The notes under the pieces were generated by a model, which made no database searches, was not told the origin of the DNA, and was given only the letters and a program-made list of their open reading frames with translations. A DNA stretch of 7,268 nt from Sphingomonadaceae bacterium (GTDB lineage: Bacteria > Pseudomonadota > Alphaproteobacteria > Sphingomonadales > Sphingomonadaceae). The position numbers were made by a program, and so were the translations under genes. Below are positions 1 through 7,100 of the stretch, in pieces. Position 1 is the first letter of the stretch. Every line of letters starts with the position of its first letter. The stretch covers positions 1-7,268 of the forward strand of contig JACMKH010000354.1 of the NCBI GenBank assembly GCA_014380205.1, read 5' to 3'.

Positions 1-2
1 CG

Positions 3-680
3 CAGATCATCCTCTGTCTGGTCACCCCCGACGAGACGCCGCTCGCGGCGCGCGAGGCGGCGAAGGCGATCGCGCCGGGCGCGCTCTATTGCGACATGAC
101 CAGCGTCTCGCCCGACACGACGCGCGAGGCGGCCGCGCTGATCGAGCGCGCGGGCGGCCGCTATGTCGATGTCGGGGTGATGTCTCCGGTCGGCAAATTC
201 CTCAACAAGGTTCCGATGAAAGGGAGCGGACCCCACGCGGCGGCCGCGCGCGAGGCGCTCGGCGCCTATGGCTTCGAGCTCGAAGTGGTCGAGGGCGACA
301 TTGGCCAGGCCTCGGCGATCAAGATGGTCCGCTCGGTAATCGTCAAGGGGCTCGAGGCGCTGACCACCGAATGGCTGCTCGCCGCCGAGGCGGTGGGCGT
401 CACCGACGATGTCGTGGTCTCGCTCAAGGGCAAGTGGCCGGGAATCGATTGGGCCGAGAAGGGCGACTATAATCTCGGCCGGATGATGCTCCACGGCAAG
501 CGCCGCGCCGCCGAGATGGACGAGGCGGTGCGTACGCTCGAGGCGCTTGGCGTTTCGGCGCGCATGTCCGCGGCGACGCGCGACTGGCATCGCAGCGTCG
601 GCGAGATGGCGCTGCCCACGCCCGAGGGGCTGCGCGAGAAGCTGCGGCTGGTCCGCGCGGGAGGGGTTTCGACAGCATGA
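3..680 (+). CDS. NAD(P)-dependent beta-hydroxyacid dehydrogenase-like protein, DUF1932 type (5' partial)
   Basis: The frame is open from the window edge, so the N-terminus (roughly 70-80 residues with the glycine-rich nucleotide-binding loop) is missing; 225 residues remain. Visible are the end of the Rossmann domain (the LCLVTPDE strand near residues 4-11, then CDMTSVSP near 30-37 and DVGVMSPV near 56-63) and a helical C-terminal domain. The stretch GQASAIKMVRS (residues 101-111) matches the catalytic-lysine motif of the 6-phosphogluconate/3-hydroxyisobutyrate dehydrogenase superfamily, with K107 as the expected catalytic lysine; the Asn usual four residues later is replaced by Arg. The C-terminal half, including KGLEALTTEWLLAAEAVGV, resembles the DUF1932 domain. 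Its stop overlaps the ligJ start by four bases (ATGA), which suggests co-translation with the lig operon. By family it should oxidise a hydroxy acid or reduce an oxo acid with NAD(P). The substrate cannot be told from sequence; no role in protocatechuate catabolism is known to me. Confidence 0.85.
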   Translation, partial: QIILCLVTPDETPLAAREAAKAIAPGALYCDMTSVSPDTTREAAALIERAGGRYVDVGVMSPVGKFLNKVPMKGSGPHAAAAREALGAYGFELEVVEGDIGQASAIKMVRSVIVKGLEALTTEWLLAAEAVGVTDDVVVSLKGKWPGIDWAEKGDYNLGRMMLHGKRRAAEMDEAVRTLEALGVSARMSAATRDWHRSVGEMALPTPEGLREKLRLVRAGGVSTA

Positions 681-1692
681 TCATCGATTGCCACGGTCAT
701 TACACGACCGCCCCCGCGTCCCACAACGAATGGCGCGAGGCGCAGAAGGCCGCGTTCAAGAGCGGCGGTGACGCGCCGCCCTATCCGGCGATCTCGGACG
801 ACGAGATTCGGGAATCGCTCGAGGCCAACCAGCTCCGCCTGCTCCGCGAGCGCGGCGCGGACATGACGATCTTTTCGCCGCGCGCCTCGGCGATGGCGCA
901 TCATGTCGGCGACGAGGCCGTGTCGAAGTCCTGGGCGCGCGCCAACAACGACCTGATCAAGCGCTGCGTCGATCTCTATCCCGAAACCTTCGCCGCCGTG
1001 TGCATGCTGCCGCAATCGCCCGAGGCCGACCTGCAGGGCTCGATCGAGGAACTCGAGCGCTGCGTGACCGAGCTCGGCTTCATCGGCTGCAATCTCAACC
1101 CCGATCCGGGCGGCGGCCATTTCGCGCACCCCCCGCTCATCGATCGCTTCTGGTATCCCTTCTACGAGAAGATGGCCGAGCTCGACGTTCCCGCGATGAT
1201 CCACGTCTCGGGCTCGTGCAATCCGGGGCTCCACGCGACGGGCGCCTTCTATCTCGCCGCCGACACGATCGCGTTCATGCAGCTGATCGAGGGCGATCTG
1301 TTTGCCGATTTTCCCACGCTGCGCTTCATCATCCCGCACGGCGGCGGCGCGGTGCCCTATCATTGGGGGCGCTACCGCGGGCTCGCCGACATGCTCAAGC
1401 GGCCGCGTCTCGACAGCCATGTGATGAACAATGTGTTCTTCGACACCTGCGTCTACCACCAGCCGGGGGTCGACCTGCTCGCCGATGTGATCGACGCGAA
1501 GAACATCCTGTTCGGCTCGGAGATGGTCGGCGCGGTGCGCGGGATCGATCCCGAGACGGGGCATTATTTCGACGACACCAAACGCTATGTCGATGCGTTG
1601 GACATCGGCGACGAGGCGCGCCACGCGATCTTCGAGGGCAACGCCCGTCGCGTGTTCCCGCGGCTCGACGCGAGGCTGAAGGAGCGAGGGTT

Positions 1693-1696
<4 letters not shown>
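677..1696 (+). CDS. ligJ: 4-oxalomesaconate hydratase LigJ
   Basis: This 339-residue protein of the amidohydrolase-2 (TIM-barrel, Zn-dependent) superfamily hydrates 4-oxalomesaconate to 4-carboxy-4-hydroxy-2-oxoadipate, the step before aldol cleavage to pyruvate and oxaloacetate in the protocatechuate 4,5-cleavage pathway. The N-terminus MIIDCHGHYTTAP carries the metal-binding H-x-H pair (H6, H8). Further likely metal or active-site residues are H176 (in AMIHVSG), H221 (in IIPHGGG) and E282 (in LFGSEMVG). Glutamate where hydrolytic family members usually have aspartate is, as I recall, a LigJ hallmark. Length is close to SYK-6 LigJ (about 341 residues). The ATG overlaps the preceding stop as ATGA, with a purine-rich GGGAGGGG at 659-666 as ribosome-binding site. 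The end overlaps ligA by four bases, and ligABC follow in the SYK-6 order. GalB of Pseudomonas does the same reaction but belongs to an unrelated family, so ligJ is the fitting name. Confidence 0.96.
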
Positions 1697-2944
<1,248 letters not shown>

Positions 2945-2950
2945 GCCGCT

Positions 2951-3086
2951 CCCCTCCCGCTTGCGGGAGGGGTCGGGAGTGGGGGCGAGCACAGCGAGCC
3001 TTCACCCTCATCGCGTAGCGTCGCCGGGGGCGTCGAGCCCCCGTCGCCGCTGGCCCACCCCTAGCCCCTCCCGCCAGCGGGAGGGG
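2951..3086 (+). repeat. REP/BIME-like double palindromic element between ligB and ligC
   Basis: Two 22-base palindromes, each a 10-base stem (CCCCTCCCGC / GCGGGAGGGG) around a 2-base centre (TT or CA), lie at 2951-2972 and 3065-3086. They are embedded in a larger imperfect inverted repeat: 2951-2983 against the reverse complement of 3054-3086 matches at 28 of 33 positions. The roughly 70-base interior holds a direct repeat GCGAGC-ACA-GCGAGC (2985-2999) and a third hairpin, GGGGGC-GTCGA-GCCCCC (3026-3042). This fits a paired REP-type palindromic element (BIME-like) or a small non-autonomous mobile element. Similar CCCCTCCCGC palindromes are, from memory, scattered through sphingomonad intergenic regions; copy number was not checked. 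There is no T-tract after either hairpin, so it is not a canonical intrinsic terminator, but it could slow transcription, shape mRNA decay or affect ligC translation. Other reading frames run open through it, but no credible gene does. Confidence 0.85.
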
Positions 3087-3089
3087 GAT

Positions 3090-3093
3090 GGAG
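3090..3093 (+). promoter_or_regulatory. Ribosome-binding site that decides the ligC start
   Basis: GGAG lies six bases before the ATG at 3100, good spacing. The alternative in-frame ATG at 3088 has its G-rich tract (part of the second palindrome) only about one base upstream and would add four residues (MEKQ) that known LigC proteins lack. Starting at 3100 gives MKIALAGAGAFGEKHLDG and 315 residues, the length I recall for SYK-6 LigC. The site lies three bases beyond the hairpin ending at 3086, so that hairpin could influence ribosome access. Confidence 0.7.
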
Positions 3094-3099
3094 AAACAG

Positions 3100-4047
3100 A
3101 TGAAGATCGCACTCGCCGGCGCCGGCGCCTTCGGGGAAAAGCATCTCGACGGGCTCAGGAATATCGATGGGGTCGAGGTCGTCAGCCTCGTCGGGCGGCG
3201 GCTCGAGCCCACGCAGGCGGTTGCCGCCAAATACGGCATCGGCCATGCGTGCAGCGATCTCGCCGAGAGCCTCGCGCTTCCCGAGGTCGACGCGGTGATC
3301 CTGTGCACGCCGACGCAGATGCACGCCGATCAGGCGATCCAGTGCATGGACGCGGGCAAGCACGTCCAGGTCGAGATCCCGCTCGCCGACAGCCTCGCCG
3401 ATGCCGAGGCGGTGCTCGCCAAGGCGCGGGAGACTGGGGTCGTCGCGATGGCGGGGCACACGCGGCGCTTCAATCCGTCGCACCAATATGTCCACAAGCT
3501 GATCGAGGCGGGCGAGTTCGCCGTCCAGCAGATGGACGTGCAGACCTATTTCTTCAGGCGGCAGAACATCAATGCCAAGGGCGAGGCGCGCAGCTGGACC
3601 GATCACCTGCTCTGGCATCATGCCGCGCACACGGTCGATCTTTTCGCTCACCAGGCTGGGCCGATCGTCGCGGCCAACGCGGTCGAGGGGCCGCACCACC
3701 CCACGCTCGGCATCGCGATGGACATGTCGATCCAGCTCAGGAGCGAGACGGGGGCGATCTGCACGCTCTCGCTGTCGTTCAACAACGACGGCCCCCTCGG
3801 CACCTTCTTCCGCTACATCGGCGACACCGCGACCTATATCGCGCGCTACGACGATCTCGTCACGGGCAAGGAGGAGCCGATCGATGTCTCGGCGGTCGAT
3901 GTCTCGATGAACGGGATCGAGCTTCAGGACCGAGAGTTCGTCGCGGCGATCTGCCAGGGGCGCGAGCCCAATTCGTCGGTCGCGCAGGTTCTGCCCTGCT
4001 ATCGGGTGCTCGACCAGCTCGACAGGCAGCTCGAGGCCGCGCGCTGA
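3100..4047 (+). CDS. ligC: 4-carboxy-2-hydroxymuconate-6-semialdehyde dehydrogenase LigC
   Basis: This 315-residue NAD(P)-dependent enzyme of the Gfo/Idh/MocA family oxidises the hemiacetal form of the LigAB product to 2-pyrone-4,6-dicarboxylate in the cytoplasm. The N-terminal Rossmann loop G7-A-G9-A-F-G12 binds the nicotinamide cofactor. CTPTQMHADQAIQCMDAGKHVQVEIPLA (residues 69-96, with E92-I93-P94 where most family members have EKP) and the substrate-domain motif LLWHHAAHTVDLF (170-182; H173, H174, H177, D180) closely follow SYK-6 LigC as I remember it. The start at 3100 rather than 3088 rests on the GGAG spacing and on family length. It is the only lig gene here not overlapping or directly touching its upstream neighbour: the palindromic element fills the gap after ligB. 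Its stop overlaps the next start by one base (TGATG). Confidence 0.95.
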   Translation: MKIALAGAGAFGEKHLDGLRNIDGVEVVSLVGRRLEPTQAVAAKYGIGHACSDLAESLALPEVDAVILCTPTQMHADQAIQCMDAGKHVQVEIPLADSLADAEAVLAKARETGVVAMAGHTRRFNPSHQYVHKLIEAGEFAVQQMDVQTYFFRRQNINAKGEARSWTDHLLWHHAAHTVDLFAHQAGPIVAANAVEGPHHPTLGIAMDMSIQLRSETGAICTLSLSFNNDGPLGTFFRYIGDTATYIARYDDLVTGKEEPIDVSAVDVSMNGIELQDREFVAAICQGREPNSSVAQVLPCYRVLDQLDRQLEAAR

Positions 4048-5039
4048 TGGCCGCCGAGCGCCGTCTTGGTCCGTTCGAGGTCGGGCCCGTCGGGCTCGGC
4101 TGCATGAGCCTCAGCCACGCCTATGGCGCGCCGCCGCCCGAGGAGGAGGCCGCCGCGCTGCTCAACCACGCGCTCGACATCGGCTACGATCATCTCGACA
4201 GCGCCGCGCTCTACGGCTTCGGCCGCAACGAGAGCCTGATCGGCGGAGCGCTCGCCGGTAGGCGCGGCGAATATCTGCTCGCGTCCAAATGCGGGATGAC
4301 CGGGGTTGACGGCAAGCGCGTGATTGACGGGAGGCCCGAGACGCTGCGGCGCACGATCGACGAGTCGCTGATGCGTCTCGGAACCGATGCGATCGATCTC
4401 TACTATCTCCACCGCAAGGACCGGCAGGTCTCGATCGAGGAGTCGGTCGGCGCGTTGGGCGAGATGGTCGCGGCGGGCAAGGTCCGCGCGATCGGGCTCA
4501 GCGAGGTCTCGGCCGAGACCTTGCGCACGGCGCACACGGTCCACCCGATCGCGGCGGTGCAGAACGAATATTCGCCCTGGTCGCGCAACGTCGAATTGGG
4601 CGTGCTCGACGCGACGCGCGAGCTCGGCGCGGCGCTGGTCTGCTTCTCGCCGATGGCGCGCGGCTTTCTCGCCGGTTCGGTGAGCTCGGAGGAGGAGCTC
4701 GAGCAGGGCGACATCCGCCGTGCGATGCCGCGCTTCCAGGGCGAGAATCTCGAGAAGAACAAGGAATTGCGCGATTCGCTCGCGGCGATCGCGGGCGATG
4801 CGGGATGCACACCCGCGCAGCTCTCGCTCGCGTGGGTGCTGTCGCGCGGCGAGCATGTCTTGGTCATCCCCGGCACGACAAAGATCGCGCATCTCGAGGA
4901 CAATCTCGCGGCGGGCGACATCGTGCTCGGCGACGAGACCATCGCGCGGATCGACGCGCTGTTCGCTCCCGATGCGGTGCGGGGCGCGCGCTACAACGCG
5001 GCGACGCTGGAGGAGATCGATACCGAGAGCTTCGGCTAG
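4047..5039 (+). CDS. Aldo/keto reductase (substrate unknown)
   Basis: This 330-residue TIM-barrel oxidoreductase belongs to the aldo/keto reductase superfamily, perhaps nearest the AKR13/YakC-like group. The catalytic tetrad is present: D51 and Y56 (HLDSAALYGFGRNE), K81 (LLASKCG) and H122 (LYYLHRKD). VGLGCMSLSHAYG near residues 15-27, QNEYSPWSRN and the C-terminal VIPGTTKIAHLEDN are the usual barrel-strand and NADP(H)-binding segments. It should interconvert an aldehyde or ketone and its alcohol with NADP(H). The ATG overlaps the ligC stop by one base, with only a weak GAGG at 4033-4036, so translation probably depends on ligC. Position suggests a role in aromatic-acid or aldehyde metabolism, for instance reducing a reactive aldehyde, but no such gene belongs to the classical lig pathway and I assign no substrate. 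The frame stays open far upstream, but that part is a shadow of ligC. Confidence 0.9.
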   Translation: MAAERRLGPFEVGPVGLGCMSLSHAYGAPPPEEEAAALLNHALDIGYDHLDSAALYGFGRNESLIGGALAGRRGEYLLASKCGMTGVDGKRVIDGRPETLRRTIDESLMRLGTDAIDLYYLHRKDRQVSIEESVGALGEMVAAGKVRAIGLSEVSAETLRTAHTVHPIAAVQNEYSPWSRNVELGVLDATRELGAALVCFSPMARGFLAGSVSSEEELEQGDIRRAMPRFQGENLEKNKELRDSLAAIAGDAGCTPAQLSLAWVLSRGEHVLVIPGTTKIAHLEDNLAAGDIVLGDETIARIDALFAPDAVRGARYNAATLEEIDTESFG

Positions 5040-5061
5040 TTTCGCGAGGGCCCTGCGCTTG

Positions 5062-5076
5062 CAATCCTAACGATTG
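5062..5076. promoter_or_regulatory. Short inverted repeat upstream of the flavoprotein gene (possible regulator half-sites)
   Basis: CAATC-CTAAC-GATTG is a perfect inverted repeat with 5-base arms and a 5-base spacer, ending immediately before the larger palindrome at 5077. A possible -35-like TTGCAA (5059-5064) overlaps it, but no convincing -10 box follows at standard spacing. It may be a weak second protein-binding site or part of a promoter. An inverted repeat this short can also arise by chance. Confidence 0.35.
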
Positions 5077-5098
5077 TTATGGTATGCGTATGCCATAA
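5077..5098. promoter_or_regulatory. Imperfect 22-base palindrome, likely transcription-factor operator
   Basis: The sequence begins TTATGG and ends CCATAA, centred on the CG at 5087-5088, with a tandem GTATGC-GTATGC (5082-5093) across the middle. On the dyad axis the outer six bases pair perfectly, as do the inner AT and CG steps; four of 22 positions break the symmetry. It is A/T-rich against a very GC-rich background and sits 18-39 bases before the flavoprotein start, between two probable transcription units. Size and TGG...CCA symmetry suit a dimeric regulator such as GntR/FCD, IclR or MarR type, which often control aromatic-degradation genes. No regulator gene is in the window, so the identity is open. 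A promoter probably overlaps it, but I cannot place its boxes with confidence. Confidence 0.55.
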
Positions 5099-5101
5099 GC
5101 T

Positions 5102-5107
5102 GAGGAG
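5102..5107 (+). promoter_or_regulatory. Strong ribosome-binding site of the flavoprotein gene
   Basis: GAGGAG lies eight bases before the ATG at 5116, within a purine-rich run (5102-5111). It fixes the start at 5116 and gives the flavoprotein strong independent initiation, in contrast with the weak site before the aldo/keto reductase. Confidence 0.75.
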
Positions 5108-5115
5108 AGGGTGAC

Positions 5116-6681
5116 ATGAGGCTGCAACTGCCTCCGGGCCGCAACGCCGCGCAGTTCGACGCGGGGCTCGCCGCGTTCCGGGGAGTCGTCGGCGACGACT
5201 GGCTGCTCGCGACCGATCTCGATCGCGACACCTATTCCGATTTCTACGCGCCCGGCGACGAGGAGCTTCACGCCCCCGGCGCGGCGGTGGCGCCCGCCTC
5301 GGTCGAGGAGACGCGGGCGATCGTCCGCCTCGCCAACGAGCATCGCATCCCGCTCTGGCCGGTGAGCCGGGGCAAGAATCTCGGCTATGGCGCGGCCGCG
5401 CCGCGCGTCGCGGGCAGCGTGGTGCTCGACCTGGGGCGGATGCGCCGCATCCTCGAGGTCAATCCCGAGCTCGCCTATTGCGTGGTCGAGCCCGGCGTGA
5501 GCTTCTTCGACCTCTACGAGCATCTTCAGGCCAACGACATCCCACTATGGATGTCGGTCCCCGGCAACGCCTGGGGCTCGGTGATGGGCAACGCGCTCGA
5601 TCGCGGCTTCGGCTACACGCCCTATGGGACGCATTCGCGCAACATCTGCGGCATGGAGGTGGTGCTGCCCGATGGCGACCTGATCCGCACCAACATGGGT
5701 GCGATGGAGGGCGCGCACGCTTGGCACGCCTTCCCCTTTGGCTTCGGCCCAAGCTTCGACCAGATGTTCGTCCAGTCCAATCTCGGCGTGGTCACCAGAA
5801 TGGGCCTCTGGCTTCAGCCCGCGCCCGAATCGAGCATGACGCTCGCGGTGCAGATTCCCAACGAGGAGGACATCGGCTGGGTGATGGACACCATCTCGCC
5901 GATGCGGCGCAATGGCCTCATCGACCAAAATCAGTTCGTCCCTTCGTGGCTTGGCAAGATGGTTGTGATGGGCGTGCGCAGCGACTTCTGGGATGGCCCG
6001 GGCGCGATGCCCGAAAGCCGTGTCCAGGAGCTGCTGCGCGAGCACAATCTCGGCTATTGGGCGGTGAACATCCGGCTGTACGGCCAAGACAGCGTCAACC
6101 AGGCCAAGGCCGCGCTGATCAAGGCCGCCTTCGCCGAGCATATCGACACGCCGTTCGAGGAAACCGTGTGGAATCGCGGCGATCCCATGATCCCGATGGA
6201 CCTCAGCATGGGCGTGCCGAGCGCGGTGCCGCTGCAGATGGGGGGCTGGACGGGCGGTCGCGGATCGCACCTCGGCTTCTCGCCGATCGTCCCCGCGACG
6301 AGCGCGCATGTGCTCCGCCAGCTCCGCCGCTCGCGCGAGCTGATCGCGGCGCACGACGTCGATTTCTACGCCTCGTTCACGATTGGCGAGCGCGCCGCCA
6401 ACAACATCAACATGCTGATGTACGACCGCGACAACGAGGAGCAGGTGCGCAACATCCGTGCGCTGTTCTCGGCGCTGGTCGAGCAGGCGCGCGAGGCGGG
6501 CTATGGCGAGTATCGCACCCACCTGACCTGGATGGACCCGGTCTCGGACACCTTCGACTTCAACGACCATGCGCTCCGCCGCATGAACGAGAAGATCAAG
6601 GACGCGCTCGACCCCAACGGCATTATCGCGCCGGGCAAGCAGGGCGTCTGGCCGAGCGCGCTGCGGGAGCAGCGGACGTGA
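5116..6681 (+). CDS. VAO/PCMH-family FAD-dependent phenol hydroxylase/dehydrogenase, flavoprotein subunit
   Basis: This 521-residue flavoprotein has the length of the p-cresol methylhydroxylase (PCMH) flavoprotein. Its PP-loop FAD-binding (FAD_binding_4) domain covers about residues 40-235 (VAPASVEETRAIVRLANEH, SRGKNLGYGAAAP, DRGFGYTPYG), and a cap domain follows. The family makes a quinone methide from a para-substituted phenol, then adds water or desaturates. From remembered alignments, the phenolate-binding residues are Y91, Y466 and R467, matching VAO Tyr108, Tyr503 and Arg504. The C-terminus (GEYRTHLTWMD, then DPNGIIAPGKQGVWPS) is more like VAO/eugenol oxidase than PCMH. H385 in SHLGFSP matches the VAO His that covalently holds FAD. 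The PCMH Tyr site is Gly (G376), and the VAO catalytic Asp170 falls on G150 (VPGNAWGS). No signal peptide is visible. Pairing with the next cytochrome points to a dehydrogenase rather than an oxidase. Candidate substrates are 4-alkylphenols, eugenol, pinoresinol and vanillyl alcohol. Confidence 0.9.
   Translation: MRLQLPPGRNAAQFDAGLAAFRGVVGDDWLLATDLDRDTYSDFYAPGDEELHAPGAAVAPASVEETRAIVRLANEHRIPLWPVSRGKNLGYGAAAPRVAGSVVLDLGRMRRILEVNPELAYCVVEPGVSFFDLYEHLQANDIPLWMSVPGNAWGSVMGNALDRGFGYTPYGTHSRNICGMEVVLPDGDLIRTNMGAMEGAHAWHAFPFGFGPSFDQMFVQSNLGVVTRMGLWLQPAPESSMTLAVQIPNEEDIGWVMDTISPMRRNGLIDQNQFVPSWLGKMVVMGVRSDFWDGPGAMPESRVQELLREHNLGYWAVNIRLYGQDSVNQAKAALIKAAFAEHIDTPFEETVWNRGDPMIPMDLSMGVPSAVPLQMGGWTGGRGSHLGFSPIVPATSAHVLRQLRRSRELIAAHDVDFYASFTIGERAANNINMLMYDRDNEEQVRNIRALFSALVEQAREAGYGEYRTHLTWMDPVSDTFDFNDHALRRMNEKIKDALDPNGIIAPGKQGVWPSALREQRT
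6665..6669 (+). promoter_or_regulatory. Ribosome-binding site supporting a GTG start for the cytochrome
   Basis: GGGAG lies eight bases before the GTG at 6678, inside the 3' end of the flavoprotein gene. The GTG overlaps the flavoprotein stop as GTGA, and starting there yields a complete lipoprotein signal peptide. No ATG in this frame gives a comparable N-terminus. Confidence 0.65.
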
Positions 6682-7100
6682 GGGCGACGCTCATCGTGGC
6701 CGCGCTCGCGCTCGCCTCATGCGGCGACAGCGAGCCGGCCGCGAACCAGCAGGCCGCGGGCCCGCCGCCGGTCGAGATGCCTCCCTTGGAGGCCGAGCAG
6801 GGCGCCGACATTACCGACAGCGCGAGCCGGCTCGCCGCCAACCAGGATGGGACGCGGATGTTCAACCGGCGTTGCGGCGTCTGCCATCTCGCCGGGGGCA
6901 TGGGCACCAATGTGCTGACCCCGCGCGTCGGCCCCGAGAACGCGCTGCTCGCGAGCCGGCCGGGGGGCGTGCCCGCCGACTATGTGCAGCAGGTCGTGCG
7001 CAACGGGCTCGGCGCGATGCCCGGGCTGTCGCGCGTCGAGGTGACCGACGCCGAGCTCGATGCTATTGCCGCCTATCTCGCGGAGGATGAAGTAGGGTGA
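6678..7100 (+). CDS. Lipoprotein c-type cytochrome, likely electron-acceptor subunit of the flavoprotein
   Basis: This 140-residue class I cytochrome c starts at GTG. The N-terminus MRATLIVAALALASC is a short lipoprotein signal with lipobox L-A-S-C (lipidated Cys15), followed by a Pro/Ala-rich linker to about residue 45. The single haem site is C66-G-V-C69-H70, and M114 in GLGAMPGLSR is the probable axial methionine; the segment ADYVQQVVRNG before it and DAELDAIAAYL after it form the usual helices. The protein should sit on the periplasmic face of a membrane and take electrons from the flavoprotein, like the small cytochrome subunit of p-cresol methylhydroxylase or eugenol hydroxylase, then pass them to the respiratory chain. 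The four-base overlap with the flavoprotein gene suggests coupled translation. The lipid anchor is unlike the soluble periplasmic PchC as I know it. The family is clear; the partnership is inferred from gene context. Confidence 0.92.
   Translation: MRATLIVAALALASCGDSEPAANQQAAGPPPVEMPPLEAEQGADITDSASRLAANQDGTRMFNRRCGVCHLAGGMGTNVLTPRVGPENALLASRPGGVPADYVQQVVRNGLGAMPGLSRVEVTDAELDAIAAYLAEDEVG

Noticed and set aside
467..1624. A 385-codon open frame on the minus strand opposite ligJ and the first gene
   Set aside because: Its translation is rich in Arg, Ala, His and Asp with no recognisable domain, and it lies wholly opposite two well-identified genes. Long antisense frames are expected from GC-rich codon use.
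2951..2972. Intrinsic terminator after ligB
   Set aside because: The stem is strong but is followed by TCGGGAGTGG, not a T-tract, and an identical stem sits just before ligC. A repeat element explains both.
3999..4892. A 297-codon minus-strand open frame opposite the aldo/keto reductase
   Set aside because: No domain or credible start signal; it mirrors the coding bias of the real gene.
5040..5058. Terminator after the aldo/keto reductase
   Set aside because: Only an 8-base palindrome (AGGGCCCT) and a 3-base TTCG mini-hairpin near 5030 are present, with no T-tract.
5545..6570. A 341-codon minus-strand open frame opposite the flavoprotein
   Set aside because: Composition is His/Arg/Ala/Val-rich without recognisable motifs, and the opposite strand holds a full VAO/PCMH protein.
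5478..6677. Forward open frame extending the cytochrome gene upstream to a 540-residue protein
   Set aside because: The upstream part is an out-of-frame reading of the flavoprotein gene; the lipoprotein signal and ribosome-binding site place the real start at 6678.
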